DNA from: an uncultured Pelagibacteraceae bacterium
GTDB taxonomy: Bacteria; Pseudomonadota; Alphaproteobacteria; Pelagibacterales; Pelagibacteraceae
Length of the DNA: 32,443 bases
Direction of reading: 5' to 3'
Assembly (NCBI GenBank): GCA_902514945.1
Contig: CABXSO010000010.1
Location: 1-32,443 of the forward strand
The notes below the pieces were generated by a model. The model ran no database searches. It was given only the letters and a program-made list of their open reading frames with translations, and was not told where the DNA came from. This document shows positions 17,417-28,793 of the stretch, one piece after another; the first letter of the stretch is position 1, and the number at the start of each line of letters is the position of its first letter. The translations under genes were made by a program, and so were the position numbers.

Positions 17417-17974
17417 TTGAGCAAAGACACGGGATTTTCAATAACTTCAGCAGAAAGATATTCGCTTGCACTTTATGAGCTATCCAATGAGAGCAATCTT
17501 TTAACTCAAATTGAGGAACAATGCTCATCAATCCTAGGTTTAATAAACTCAAGTAGGGATTTTAAAAATTTAATAAAAGATCCAACAACTAAACAAGATG
17601 ATTTATTCAAGATTACAACCTCAATTTCAGAAAATTATAAATTTGAGACTTTACTTAAAAATTTTTTGAATTTTTTAATTCAAAAAAGACGGTTCTTTTT
17701 TTTAGAGAGAATTCTTAAAAGTTTTATTGAGATATGTTCAAAAAAAAGAGGTGAACTTAAAGCAGAATTAAAATCAGCAAAAGAGTTGTCCAATGATGAA
17801 ATAACCAGAATCACAGAGGAACTAACTAAAAATTTTAGCTCAAAAATAAAATTAAACTACAAATATGATAAAAGTTTAATAGGAGGTTTAGTGCTTCAAG
17901 TTGGAAGCACTATGGTTGACGCCTCAATTAAAAATAAATTACAACAAATTGAAAACAGAATGATAGAGGCATAA
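17417..17974 (+). CDS. atpH: ATP synthase F1 delta subunit
   Basis: Delta is the peripheral-stalk subunit that caps the alpha3beta3 head. The 185-residue product has the N-terminal helical bundle (SAERYSLALYELS) and the conserved C-terminal IGGLVLQVGSTMVDASIKNKLQQI. The start is TTG at 17417; an AAGGA Shine-Dalgarno six bases upstream (17406-17410) decides it. It opens the five-gene F1 operon; F0 genes are not in the window, as usual for alphaproteobacteria, where F0 and F1 lie apart. The gap after priA (107 bases) should hold the promoter, but no well-spaced pair of boxes was found. Confidence 0.95.
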   Translation: MSKDTGFSITSAERYSLALYELSNESNLLTQIEEQCSSILGLINSSRDFKNLIKDPTTKQDDLFKITTSISENYKFETLLKNFLNFLIQKRRFFFLERILKSFIEICSKKRGELKAELKSAKELSNDEITRITEELTKNFSSKIKLNYKYDKSLIGGLVLQVGSTMVDASIKNKLQQIENRMIEA

Positions 17975-19507
17975 ATGGAAATAAATCCTTCAGAAGTTAC
18001 AAAAATATTAAAAGAACAAATCAAAAATTTTGGCGAAAAGACTGAGGTAACTGAAGTTGGCCAAGTCTTATCAGTTGGAGATGGTATTGCTAGAATTTAT
18101 GGCTTAGACAATGTTCAGGCTGGTGAAATGGTTGAGTTTGCTGATGGCTCAAAAGGGATGGCTCTTAACTTAGAAAGTGAAAATGTTGGGGTTGTAATTT
18201 TTGGTGATGACAGAAATATTAAAGAAGGTGATGTTGTTAAAAGAACAGGAAACATCGTTGATACACCAGTTGGAAAAGAACTTTTAGGTAGAGTAGTTGA
18301 TGGCCTAGGAAATCCAATTGATGGAAAAGGATCGCTGGATAAAAGTGTTAAAAAAACAAGAGTAGAGGTTAAAGCCCCTGGTATTATCCCTAGGCAATCA
18401 GTTAGTGAACCAATGCAAACCGGATTAAAATCAATTGATAGCCTGGTGCCAATTGGAAGAGGTCAAAGGGAATTAATTATTGGAGACAGACAGACAGGTA
18501 AAACTGCTGTTGCTGTCGATGCAATTATAAATCAAAAAAAAATTAATGAGTCAGGTGATGAGAAACAAAAATTATATTGTATCTATGTTGCAGTTGGTCA
18601 AAAAAGATCAACAGTAAGACAAATTCAAAAAACCTTAGAAGAAGCTGGTGCAATGGAATACACAACTATTGTTGCTGCTACAGCATCGGACTCAGCTCCA
18701 TTACAATTTTTAGCTCCTTATACAGGTTGTGCAATGGGTGAATATTTTAGAGATAATGGAATGCACGCATTAATTATTTATGATGATTTATCGAAACAAG
18801 CTGTTGCTTATAGACAAATGTCTCTTCTTTTAAGAAGACCCCCAGGAAGAGAAGCATACCCAGGAGACGTATTTTACTTGCATAGTAGATTACTAGAAAG
18901 AGCAGCAAAACTTAGTGATGAACATGGTGGAGGATCACTAACAGCACTTCCAATAATTGAAACCCAAGGTGGTGATGTTTCCGCATTTATTCCAACAAAT
19001 GTAATTTCAATTACAGATGGCCAGATATTTCTGGAAACAGAGCTTTTTAACCAAGGTATTAGACCAGCAATTAATGTTGGTTTATCTGTATCGAGGGTTG
19101 GGTCCTCAGCCCAAACAAAAGCCATGAAAAAAGTATCAGGCTCAATGAAACTTGAGTTAGCACAATACAGAGAAATGGCTGCTTTTGCTCAATTTGGATC
19201 AGATTTAGATGCCTCTACGCAGCAGCTACTTAATAGAGGTTCAAAGTTGACTGAACTACTAAAACAAAAACAATATTCACCGCTGACGGTCGCAGAGCAA
19301 GTGGTATCCGTTTTTTGTGGAGTTAAAGGTTATTTAGATGATATTAATTTAAAAGATATTGCAGAGTTTGAGTCTAAAATAATTGAAAAGTGTAAATCTG
19401 ATAAGCCTGAAATAATTGATTCAATCCAAAGTTCTGGAAAGCTTGAAGAGGATAAAGAAAAACTATTAATAGAAGTAATCACTCAACTTAAACAAAACTT
19501 TAAATAA
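17975..19507 (+). CDS. atpA: ATP synthase F1 alpha subunit
   Basis: Alpha is the regulatory nucleotide-binding subunit of the F1 head. The 510-residue product has the family-typical start [14 protein letters not shown], Walker A GDRQTGKT at 170-177, and the signature region near [17 protein letters not shown]. It begins immediately after the atpH stop codon and is full length. Confidence 0.98.
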   Translation: MEINPSEVTKILKEQIKNFGEKTEVTEVGQVLSVGDGIARIYGLDNVQAGEMVEFADGSKGMALNLESENVGVVIFGDDRNIKEGDVVKRTGNIVDTPVGKELLGRVVDGLGNPIDGKGSLDKSVKKTRVEVKAPGIIPRQSVSEPMQTGLKSIDSLVPIGRGQRELIIGDRQTGKTAVAVDAIINQKKINESGDEKQKLYCIYVAVGQKRSTVRQIQKTLEEAGAMEYTTIVAATASDSAPLQFLAPYTGCAMGEYFRDNGMHALIIYDDLSKQAVAYRQMSLLLRRPPGREAYPGDVFYLHSRLLERAAKLSDEHGGGSLTALPIIETQGGDVSAFIPTNVISITDGQIFLETELFNQGIRPAINVGLSVSRVGSSAQTKAMKKVSGSMKLELAQYREMAAFAQFGSDLDASTQQLLNRGSKLTELLKQKQYSPLTVAEQVVSVFCGVKGYLDDINLKDIAEFESKIIEKCKSDKPEIIDSIQSSGKLEEDKEKLLIEVITQLKQNFK

Positions 19508-19517
19508 TAATAAGAAA

Positions 19518-21813
<2,296 letters not shown>

Positions 21814-21814
<1 letters not shown>

Positions 21815-22206
21815 TGAGTGAAGAATTTAAAATTGAAATAGTAAATCCCGAAAAATCTTTCTTAGTGAAGGAAGATATTTTAGAAGTGGTAGTGCCTGCG
21901 TTTGAAGGTGAAATGGGAATCTTAAAAGATCATATATCTATTATTTCTTTTTTGAAACCAGGTATAATTAAGATTTCCTCAAAATCAGGTGATGAAAACT
22001 ATTACGTTGAAGATGGAATTGTAGAGTTTAAAAATAATAATTTATCTATCTTAACGAGTACGATTTTTAATGTTGTGGATTTAGATAAATCAAAACTAGA
22101 AGATTTAATTGAAAAAGCTGAAGAAGAGGCTAATCAAACTGAAATAAGTGATCAGTTTCAATATTTAGCAGACCAAAAGGTTCAAGTATTAAGGTCAATT
22201 AATTAA
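21814..22206 (+). CDS. atpC: ATP synthase F1 epsilon subunit
   Basis: Epsilon couples the shaft to the c-ring and modulates ATPase activity. The 130-residue product has the N-terminal beta-sandwich motif VVVPAFEGEMGILKDHISIIS and a short C-terminal helical part. The ATG at 21814 shares one base with the atpD stop (TGATG) and is preferred over the adjacent in-frame TTG at 21811. Its stop codon overlaps that of the opposing rppH; no good terminator separates the two. Confidence 0.93.
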
Positions 22207-22675
22207 TAATTGTTTTAATTTTTTCCTTAAGTTCTTTGTAGACATTAAATTTAAAGTCTACCACTACTTCTGTCAAGGTTTCTAGATCAATCCACTTCCA
22301 CTCTAAAAACTCAGGTTTTCTTGTTTGAATATCTATTTCTTTATCTTCGCCAGTGAATTTCATTATAAACCATTTCTGTTTTTGTCCTTTATACTTGCCT
22401 TTCCATATAATTCCCAACAAATGATCAGGAAGCTCATATGTAATAAAGCCATCCAATTCTTTTATAAGTTCTACTTTTGTTATACTAGTTTCCTCCTCTA
22501 ATTCTCTATAAGCGGCCGAAAGATAATCTTCACCTTCGTCAATACCTCCTTGTGGCATTTGCCAGAATTTTTTTGGATTATCTATTCTTCTTGCAACAAA
22601 AATCTTATTTTTTTTGTTTAAGACAACTATACCTACACCATTTCGCAATGGTAAATTTCTGTATATATCTTTCAT
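22199..22675 (-). CDS. rppH: RppH, RNA 5'-pyrophosphohydrolase (Nudix)
   Basis: RppH removes pyrophosphate from the 5' end of mRNA and starts RNase E-type decay. The 158-residue product has the RppH-type start YRNLPLRNGVGIVVLN, the motif FWQMPQGGIDEGED, and a Nudix box with Gly43, Glu49, Arg57, Glu58, Glu61 and Glu62. C-terminal FLEWKWIDLE is also typical. It directly follows ctpA, the common alphaproteobacterial neighbour. It ends inside the atpC stop region. Confidence 0.92.
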   Translation of the reverse strand: MKDIYRNLPLRNGVGIVVLNKKNKIFVARRIDNPKKFWQMPQGGIDEGEDYLSAAYRELEEETSITKVELIKELDGFITYELPDHLLGIIWKGKYKGQKQKWFIMKFTGEDKEIDIQTRKPEFLEWKWIDLETLTEVVVDFKFNVYKELKEKIKTIIN

Positions 22676-23818
22676 TTAGCCTTTTAAAAGTTTTAAAGCG
22701 TAATTTAATTGATTATCAGTTTCAGTCTTAATTCTAAATTCATCTGAATCCTCATTAATTTCAATATCTGGACTTACTCCAACTTCTGAAATAGATTTAC
22801 CTGACGGCAAGTAATATTTTGCAACTGTCAGTCTTATAGCTCCTTTATTTTTAAGTGGTATTATTGACTGCACTGAACCTTTTCCATAACTATTTTCCCC
22901 AATTATTATTGCCCTTTTATGATCTTTAAGAGCACCAGCAACTATCTCTGAAGCTGATGCAGATCCATAATTTATTAAAACGAGTAAGGTTTTGCCGTCA
23001 ATTAAATCTCCTTTTCTTGCAAACCACTTTCTGTTTTCAGAGGCCTTTCTTCCTTTAGTCGAAACTATTTCTCCGTTATTTAAAAAAAAATCTGAAACCT
23101 TAATCGCTTGAGATAATAAGCCACCAGGGTTATTTCTTAGATCAAGTATATACGAGCTTACATTCTGATTGTCCTCAAATTTTTTAATTTGATCACTTAT
23201 TTGTTCACTACTATTTTCATTGAAAGAGGTTAATCTAATATATCCAACATCTCTTTTGAGTAATTCAGCTCTAACAGATTTGATTTCGATAATTTCTCTA
23301 ACAATATTAAATTTAAGTGCTTTCTTTTGACCGATTCTCCTAATTGTTAAATTTATGGAAGAACCAACAGGCCCTCTCATCAAATCCACAGCTTCACTGA
23401 GAGATTTACCTTGAACTTGTGTGTCGTCTATTTTTATAATGAAATCTCCAGCTTTAATTCCTGCTTTTGATGCGGGTGTATCGTCAATAGGCGAAATAAC
23501 TTTAACAACCCCAGACTCCATACCTACCTCTATTCCTAAGCCTCCAAATTCACCACTTGTTTCAGTCTGCATCTCATTAAAAATTTCTGGGGACATATAT
23601 GCCGAATAAGGATCAAGCGATTGCAACAAACCATTAATTGCTGAGTCTATACCATCAGACTGATTTATTTCATCTACATACTCTTTATTGATTTTTTCTA
23701 ATACTTCTCCAAACAAATCTATTTTTTGGTAAATATTATTTTCAGCAGAGTTGGCAACGCTTAAGGTTAAAAATTTAAAAATAATTAAAGCGCTTAAAGT
23801 AAAAAAATTTTTTTTCAT
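22676..23818 (-). CDS. ctpA: CtpA, C-terminal processing peptidase (S41)
   Basis: CtpA is a periplasmic tail-specific protease that trims cell-wall enzymes and exported proteins. The 380-residue product has an N-terminal signal peptide (MKKNFFTLSALIIFKFLTLS..., cleavage near ANSA), a PDZ domain (GLGIEVGMESGVVKVISPID, AGIKAGDFIIKID), and the S41 catalytic domain with Ser in GSASASEIVAGAL and Lys in GENSYGKGSVQ. The ATG at 23818 is used because the signal peptide begins there and it shares ATGA with rsfS; a start 12 codons upstream would put charged residues ahead of the signal. In many relatives an M23 peptidase gene (its usual partner) sits just upstream; none is here. Confidence 0.93.
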   Translation of the reverse strand: MKKNFFTLSALIIFKFLTLSVANSAENNIYQKIDLFGEVLEKINKEYVDEINQSDGIDSAINGLLQSLDPYSAYMSPEIFNEMQTETSGEFGGLGIEVGMESGVVKVISPIDDTPASKAGIKAGDFIIKIDDTQVQGKSLSEAVDLMRGPVGSSINLTIRRIGQKKALKFNIVREIIEIKSVRAELLKRDVGYIRLTSFNENSSEQISDQIKKFEDNQNVSSYILDLRNNPGGLLSQAIKVSDFFLNNGEIVSTKGRKASENRKWFARKGDLIDGKTLLVLINYGSASASEIVAGALKDHKRAIIIGENSYGKGSVQSIIPLKNKGAIRLTVAKYYLPSGKSISEVGVSPDIEINEDSDEFRIKTETDNQLNYALKLLKG

Positions 23819-24165
23819 ATTATTAATTTTTCTTTTGGTATAAATTCGGACCACATTTTTTCCAATTCATAAAATTTCCTTTTTTCAGGGTGAAAAATAT
23901 GAACTATAAGATCTATTCCATCTACAAGTTTCCACTCAGTACTCTCTTTTCCCTCAATTTTTGACTCTTTCATTCCATAATCTATAAATTTTTTTAAAAC
24001 TTGTTCTGAGAGTGACTGAATATGTCTAGAGGAGGTACCACTAGCAATTATCATATAATCTGCCATAGAGCTTTTGTCTTTAAGATCGATACTGACAATG
24101 TCTAGGGCTTTATTTAAATCTAAAGTTTTAATTATGACTTTTTTTAAATCTAAAGTTTTATCCAT
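23815..24165 (-). CDS. rsfS: RsfS, ribosomal silencing factor
   Basis: RsfS (Iojap family) binds ribosomal protein L14 and blocks subunit joining when nutrients run low. The core motifs are complete: IDLKDKSSMADYMIIASGTSSRHIQS, WKLVDGIDLIVHIF and FYELEKMW. The ATG start gives 116 residues, close to family length. An in-frame TTG at 24186 has an AGGA four bases upstream and would overlap the nadD stop, so it is a real alternative (123 residues). The N-terminus contains a ten-codon tandem duplication (KTLDLKKVII / KTLDLNKALD). rlmH, the frequent partner of rsfS, is absent next to it. Confidence 0.92.
   Translation of the reverse strand: MDKTLDLKKVIIKTLDLNKALDIVSIDLKDKSSMADYMIIASGTSSRHIQSLSEQVLKKFIDYGMKESKIEGKESTEWKLVDGIDLIVHIFHPEKRKFYELEKMWSEFIPKEKLII
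24113..24160. repeat. 18-bp direct repeat with 30-bp period inside rsfS
   Basis: TTTAAATCTAAAGTTTTA occurs at 24113-24130 and again identically at 24143-24160. The period of 30 bases keeps the frame and yields two copies of the coded segment KTLDL. It looks like a recent tandem duplication of ten codons. Confidence 0.85.
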
Positions 24166-24182
24166 TAGTTGTATAAAGCATA

Positions 24183-24725
24183 TCAAATTTTCCTTAATTG
24201 AGAAGAAGAAATATTGACCTTTTCAAATTCTATAAATTTCAAATTTTCTTTATTTAATCTTTTATATGATGTTGAATTTAAAGATTTTTTTTTATAACCA
24301 TGTCTGTCGAAAACTATTATTCTACATTTTTGTGAAATTGATTTCCATTTATACCATTTATGAAATTTTATTAAATTATCAGCTCCCATTATAAAATAAA
24401 TTTTATTTTTTTTATTCTTTAAAATATGATTTACTAAATCAAAGGTTTTATTTGAGTTAATAATATCTTCGTAAAATTTTACTTTAATGAATTTATTAGA
24501 GCCTATAACTTTTTTACAATATTTAATTCTATTATCTAAACCTGTGTATGTTTTTTTTTTAAAAGGATTTTTTTTTGTTATTGCCCAAATAACATTACGT
24601 AAATCAAATCTTTTAATGGCCTCTTTAGAGATTGTAAGATGACCTTTGTGTGCAGGATCAAAAGATCCACCCAGAATTCCAACTTTGTTTTTTTTTTTAA
24701 TCAATTTAATTCCTGATTTTACCAT
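24183..24725 (-). CDS. nadD: NadD, nicotinate-nucleotide adenylyltransferase
   Basis: NadD adenylylates nicotinate mononucleotide, a late step of NAD synthesis. The 180-residue product has the nucleotidyltransferase motif GILGGSFDPAHKGHLTIS, FIMGADNLIKFHKW in the middle, and the ISSSQLRK end motif. It stops right after that motif; short C-termini are seen in alphaproteobacterial NadD, so this is not clearly a truncation. It overlaps the end of proA by 20 bases and precedes rsfS, a conserved pair. Confidence 0.92.
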   Translation of the reverse strand: MVKSGIKLIKKKNKVGILGGSFDPAHKGHLTISKEAIKRFDLRNVIWAITKKNPFKKKTYTGLDNRIKYCKKVIGSNKFIKVKFYEDIINSNKTFDLVNHILKNKKNKIYFIMGADNLIKFHKWYKWKSISQKCRIIVFDRHGYKKKSLNSTSYKRLNKENLKFIEFEKVNISSSQLRKI

Positions 24726-25956
24726 TACTTGTTACTTGATATTTGTAGGAAATTAATTGTCTTAGTCCCACAGGTCCCCTTGGAGGAAGAACATTTGTTG
24801 AAATTCCGACCTCACCACCAAATCCAAATTCTCCGCCATCTGCAAATTGTGTAGATGTGTTATGCATTGCTATTGAACTTTTAACTTCTCTTAAAAACTT
24901 TTTTGCAGATTTTTTGTTTTTAGTAATGATACAATCAGTGTGCATGGTTCCGTATTTGTTAATATGAGAAATAGCCTCTTGTAAGTTTTTGACCGATTTC
25001 GCAGAAACAGTAGGGGATAAATATTCTTTTGACCAATCTTTGATTGATGCTTTTTTGATTTTACCTTTATAAATCTTTCTTATTTTATTATCTCCGATTA
25101 TCTCACAACCTTTTTCCTCTAATTTTTTTAATATACTAATTCCAAACTTTTTGATTATATATTCATGAAGCAAAATTGTTTCGGTTGCTCCACAAATTGC
25201 TGTATTTCTTAATTTAGCATTTATTATTAATTTACAAGCAATATTGGGGTCAGCATCTTTGTCAACATACGAATGACAAACCCCTTCTAAGTGACCAATA
25301 GTTGGAATTTTGGAAATGTTTTGTACTTTCTCAACTAAATTCTTTCCTCCTCTTGGAATAATTACGTCAATAAAGTTACTCATTTTAGTTAGTAAAAAAT
25401 CAACTACTTTTCTATCTTTTATATCAATGAATTGAATAAAATTTTGATCAACCTTATTAATCTTTAGTGCTTTTCTAAATAAATTTGATAAAATTTTATT
25501 AGAATGAAATGCTTCAGTACCACCTTTTAAAATAACCGGATTTCCAGATTTAAAACATAATGATGCAACATCTGAAGTTACGTTTGGTCTACTTTCATAA
25601 ATAATTCCTATAACTCCTATCGGAATTGAAATTTTTGTAAATACAAGTCCATTAGGTCTTTTCCATTTTTCAATAACGTTATTAGTTGGGTCCTTTAATT
25701 TAATTATTTCTTTAATTGAATTTATAATGCTAGAAAATTTTTTTTCATTTAAAATTAGTCGATTTATTAAGTTATCTCTTAGTTTTTTCTTAATAGCTTG
25801 ATTTATATCTTTTTTGTTTTCTTTAAGAATTAAATTTTTATTTTTCCCAATTAATTTAACATAGTCATTTAAAACTTTATTTTTTTTATTGGTGTTTATT
25901 TTTTGATCAAATGCTAACCTTGATTTTTTTCCAATATTAATTAATATTCCCCTCAT
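24706..25956 (-). CDS. proA: ProA, gamma-glutamyl phosphate reductase
   Basis: ProA reduces glutamyl-5-phosphate to glutamate semialdehyde in proline synthesis. The 416-residue product shows IGVIGIIYESRPNVTSDVA, ILKGGTEAFHSN, GHLEGVCHSYVDKDAD, the catalytic cysteine segment TAICGATETILLHE and the C-terminal GGEFGFGGEVGIST. Its ATG shares one base with the proB stop, so the two successive enzymes are translationally coupled. Confidence 0.97.
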   Translation of the reverse strand: MRGILINIGKKSRLAFDQKINTNKKNKVLNDYVKLIGKNKNLILKENKKDINQAIKKKLRDNLINRLILNEKKFSSIINSIKEIIKLKDPTNNVIEKWKRPNGLVFTKISIPIGVIGIIYESRPNVTSDVASLCFKSGNPVILKGGTEAFHSNKILSNLFRKALKINKVDQNFIQFIDIKDRKVVDFLLTKMSNFIDVIIPRGGKNLVEKVQNISKIPTIGHLEGVCHSYVDKDADPNIACKLIINAKLRNTAICGATETILLHEYIIKKFGISILKKLEEKGCEIIGDNKIRKIYKGKIKKASIKDWSKEYLSPTVSAKSVKNLQEAISHINKYGTMHTDCIITKNKKSAKKFLREVKSSIAMHNTSTQFADGGEFGFGGEVGISTNVLPPRGPVGLRQLISYKYQVTSNGKIRN

Positions 25957-27062
25957 TATATCTCTACCATATCATCTTTGTGAACTACCTCAGATTTTGA
26001 AACATATCCTAAAATTTTTTGTATTTCATTTGAATGACAACCCATAATCAGATTTATTTCTTTAGATGAAAAAGAACTCAGTCCACGAGCAAACTCTTTT
26101 TTTTTGTTGTCCAAAATTCTAATGTGATCTCCTTTATTAAATCTTCCAAATACTTTTGTAATTCCAGCCGCTAATAAACTTTTTCCCTTATTAAGAGCTC
26201 TTTTTGCTCCGTCGTCTATTACAAGCTCACCTTTAGGAGAAATTGAGCTGATTATCCACTTTTTTCTTGCATGCATTTTAGATATTTTTGAAATAAACCA
26301 TGTGCAGTTATTTTTATTCTGAATTCGATCTATAGGATTAAAACTTAATCCATTTGCTATCACCATATTGCAACCTGCTAAATTACAAATTTTAGCAGCC
26401 TCAATTTTTGTATTCATGCCACCACTACCTAATTCTGTCATACCTTTAATACTTATATTTTTAATATCTTTGTCTAAATTACTGATACTCTTAATCAACT
26501 CAGCATCTTTGAATTTTTTTGGATTTTTTGTATATAAGCCATCTACATCAGATAGTAATATTAAAGTGTCTGCATTTGAAATTTGAGCAACTCTGGATGC
26601 GAGCCTATCATTATCTCCATACTTAATTTCAGTTGTAGCGATAGTATCATTTTCATTAACAATAGGAATGAAATCAAGTTCAAATAAGTTTTCAAAAGTT
26701 CTTTTTGCATTGATCGATCTTCTTCTCTCTTCAGTATCATCAAGGGTAAGTAAAATTTGGGAAATATTTAACTTATATTTTGAAAATGTTTCTAAGAATA
26801 AGTTCATCAATTCAATTTGTCCTATAGATGCGATTGCTTGGCTTTTATCAAGTTTAAGATTTTTTTTACTATAATTCATTTTTTTACATCCTAGGGCTAT
26901 CGCACCTGAAGAAACAATTATAACTTTTTGATTATTTGATCTTAATTTTTTAACATCTTTTGCAAAGCTGGAAAGCCATTTTTTCCTGATTTTCTTATCT
27001 TGATCAACTAAAAGTGAAGATCCAATTTTGATGACTATTTTTTTTGAGTTTTTAAGAAACAT
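25956..27062 (-). CDS. proB: ProB, glutamate 5-kinase
   Basis: ProB phosphorylates glutamate, the committed and usually proline-inhibited step. The 368-residue product has an amino-acid kinase domain (KIGSSLLVD, VSSGAIALGC, NENDTIATTEIKYGDND, LLSDVDGLYTKNPKK, GTGGM-type loop as GSGGMNTKIEAA) and a C-terminal PUA domain from about residue 275 (GELVIDDGAKRALNKGKSLL). Both domains are complete. It overlaps obgE by 11 bases. Confidence 0.97.
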   Translation of the reverse strand: MFLKNSKKIVIKIGSSLLVDQDKKIRKKWLSSFAKDVKKLRSNNQKVIIVSSGAIALGCKKMNYSKKNLKLDKSQAIASIGQIELMNLFLETFSKYKLNISQILLTLDDTEERRRSINAKRTFENLFELDFIPIVNENDTIATTEIKYGDNDRLASRVAQISNADTLILLSDVDGLYTKNPKKFKDAELIKSISNLDKDIKNISIKGMTELGSGGMNTKIEAAKICNLAGCNMVIANGLSFNPIDRIQNKNNCTWFISKISKMHARKKWIISSISPKGELVIDDGAKRALNKGKSLLAAGITKVFGRFNKGDHIRILDNKKKEFARGLSSFSSKEINLIMGCHSNEIQKILGYVSKSEVVHKDDMVEI

Positions 27063-28035
27063 AATTCAATAATTTTGATTTGATCTTTGATAATGAGGTT
27101 TTATTCAGGGTGGATATAGCAACGATTTCTGATTTAGTATTCTTTTTAAAATCTTTAATAATGTGATTGACCTCTTTTTCATCAATAAGATCTATTTTGT
27201 TTAACACTACTAATTCTTTTTTTTTAACGAGTTTGCTACTATATTTTTTAAGCTCATTCTTTACTTGTTTATAGTTTTTTTTTAAATCCTCACTTGTGAT
27301 ATCGATTAAATGTAAAAGAGATTTACATCTCTCAATGTGTTTCAAAAACTGAATTCCTAGACCTGTGCCCTTATGAGCCCCTTCAACTAAACCAGGAATA
27401 TCTGCTATCGTAATTTCTTTATCATCATAACTCGCTACACCCAAATTTGGATTTAAAGTAGTGAATTGATAATTTGCAATTTTAGGATTTGCATTAGTGA
27501 CCGATGCTAATAAACTTGATTTTCCCGCATTAGGCAATCCTATAATTCCAATATCAGCTATGGTTTTTAACTGAAGCCAAATCGTAAACTCTTCTCCTTG
27601 AGTACCTTTTGTAAATTTTCTTGGAGCGCGATTGGTAGAACTTTTGAATCTTGTATTGCCTAATCCACCTTTGCCACCAGCTGCAGCAGTAAATTTCTCA
27701 CTAATTTTTGTAAAATCATAAATTAATGTTTTATTATCCTCTTCAAAAACTTGAGTTCCTAGAGGAACCTTTAAGATCAAATCCTCACCGCTCTTGCCTG
27801 TTCGATTTTGTCCTGAACCGTTTTCACCCCTTTTTGCTTTGTGATGTTGTTGATATCTAAAATCAATCAATGTATTTAAGTTCTGCTCAGACTTTAAAAT
27901 CACTGAACCTCCTTTTCCACCATCACCACCATCTGGGCCACCAAATTCTATAAATTTTTCCCTTCTGAAACTAGGAGAACCATCTCCACCATTTCCAGCT
28001 TTAACATATATTTTTACTTGATCTAAGAATTTCAT
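27052..28035 (-). CDS. obgE: ObgE/CgtA, ribosome-assembly GTPase
   Basis: Obg is an essential GTPase of 50S subunit assembly and stress response. The 327-residue product has the glycine-rich Obg domain (AGNGGDGSPSFRREKFIEF, GGPDGGDGGKGG), then the G domain with G1 GLPNAGKSS, switch region NYQFTTLNPNLGV, G3 DIPGLVEGAHKGTGLG and G4 NKID. It lacks the variable C-terminal OCT domain, as in many short Obg proteins. Position after rplU-rpmA is conserved across bacteria. Confidence 0.97.
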   Translation of the reverse strand: MKFLDQVKIYVKAGNGGDGSPSFRREKFIEFGGPDGGDGGKGGSVILKSEQNLNTLIDFRYQQHHKAKRGENGSGQNRTGKSGEDLILKVPLGTQVFEEDNKTLIYDFTKISEKFTAAAGGKGGLGNTRFKSSTNRAPRKFTKGTQGEEFTIWLQLKTIADIGIIGLPNAGKSSLLASVTNANPKIANYQFTTLNPNLGVASYDDKEITIADIPGLVEGAHKGTGLGIQFLKHIERCKSLLHLIDITSEDLKKNYKQVKNELKKYSSKLVKKKELVVLNKIDLIDEKEVNHIIKDFKKNTKSEIVAISTLNKTSLSKIKSKLLNYVS

Positions 28036-28062
28036 AATACAACAATAGTTTAAGTTGTACTA

Positions 28063-28317
28063 TTAATTGGGTTTTACTGAAACAAAAGTTCTATCTGATT
28101 TTGTTTTTTTGAAGACTACTTTACCTTTAATAACTGAAAAAATTGAATGATCTTTGCCCATCCCCACATTTTCTCCAGGAAATATTTTTGTACCCCTCTG
28201 TCTTACAATAATGTTTCCAGGTATAACAGATTGTCCACCATATTTTTTGACACCAAGTCTTCGTCCAGCACTATCACGTCCATTTCTAGATGATCCCCCT
28301 GCTTTTTTTGTTGCCAT
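28063..28317 (-). CDS. rpmA: 50S ribosomal protein L27
   Basis: The 84-residue product is a full-length L27, with [18 protein letters not shown] at the N-terminus, which reaches toward the peptidyl-transferase centre, then [10 protein letters not shown] and [19 protein letters not shown]. It has no cleaved N-terminal extension of the Firmicutes kind. It lies 13 bases after rplU. Confidence 0.98.
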   Translation of the reverse strand: MATKKAGGSSRNGRDSAGRRLGVKKYGGQSVIPGNIIVRQRGTKIFPGENVGMGKDHSIFSVIKGKVVFKKTKSDRTFVSVKPN

Positions 28318-28330
28318 AATTATTTCCTAG

Positions 28331-28729
28331 TTATTTACTAGCCTCTTTTTTTATTTCTGTCTTTTTTGATACCTTAGAAACCTTTTCAGCTTCTGAAAGA
28401 ATTTTACCATCTTTCGAAAAAATTTTATTTATTCTAATCATAGAATACTCCTGTCTATGTCCATTTTTTCTTCTTGAATTATGTCTTCTTCTTTTTTTAA
28501 AAATTAATACAGTTTTATTTTTACTATTTTTAATAAAGTCAGCTTCTACTTTTGCACCATTTACCATTGGGGCTCCAACTTCTATTTTGCTATCGTCTCC
28601 ATAAGCTAAAATTTCATTAAATTCTATTTTTGAATTAGCTTTAGAATCTGGTAATTTTTCTATTTTCAAAATCTCTCCAGACTTGACTTTATATTGTTTA
28701 CCACCTGTTTTTATTACTGCGAACGACAT
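28331..28729 (-). CDS. rplU: 50S ribosomal protein L21
   Basis: The 132-residue product has the L21 core: MSFAVIKTGGKQYKVKSGE, VGAPMVNGAKVEADF, and the basic segment FKKRRRHNSRRKNGHRQEY that binds 23S rRNA. A Lys/Glu-rich tail of about 25 residues follows, an extension common in alphaproteobacterial L21. It leads the rplU-rpmA-obgE transcript and has a strong promoter-like sequence upstream. Confidence 0.97.
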   Translation of the reverse strand: MSFAVIKTGGKQYKVKSGEILKIEKLPDSKANSKIEFNEILAYGDDSKIEVGAPMVNGAKVEADFIKNSKNKTVLIFKKRRRHNSRRKNGHRQEYSMIRINKIFSKDGKILSEAEKVSKVSKKTEIKKEASK

Positions 28730-28755
28730 ATAAATACTCTAAATTTTGTTATGGC

Positions 28756-28783
28756 AATATAGTCTTAGCAAACTTATAGTCAA
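28756..28783 (-). promoter_or_regulatory. Sigma70 promoter for rplU operon
   Basis: On the minus strand, TTGACT (28783-28778) and TATATT (28761-28756) are separated by 16 bases, both five of six matches to consensus. The start site would be near 28749, leaving a leader of about 20 bases before the rplU ATG at 28729. It lies in the 64-base gap after gloB. Confidence 0.65.
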
Positions 28784-28793
28784 GTTTTATAAA

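Noticed and set aside
22201-22224. Intrinsic terminator after atpC
   Set aside because: The stem is six A-T pairs from a palindromic word with only a short T run; too unstable to call, though noted in the findings.
23819-23854. Twelve-codon upstream extension of ctpA
   Set aside because: It would bury the signal peptide behind a basic segment; the ATGA overlap with rsfS supports the start at 23818.
24183-24725. NadD as a truncated gene
   Set aside because: It ends just past ISSSQLRK, but short C-termini occur in alphaproteobacterial NadD and no continuation is evident in other frames.
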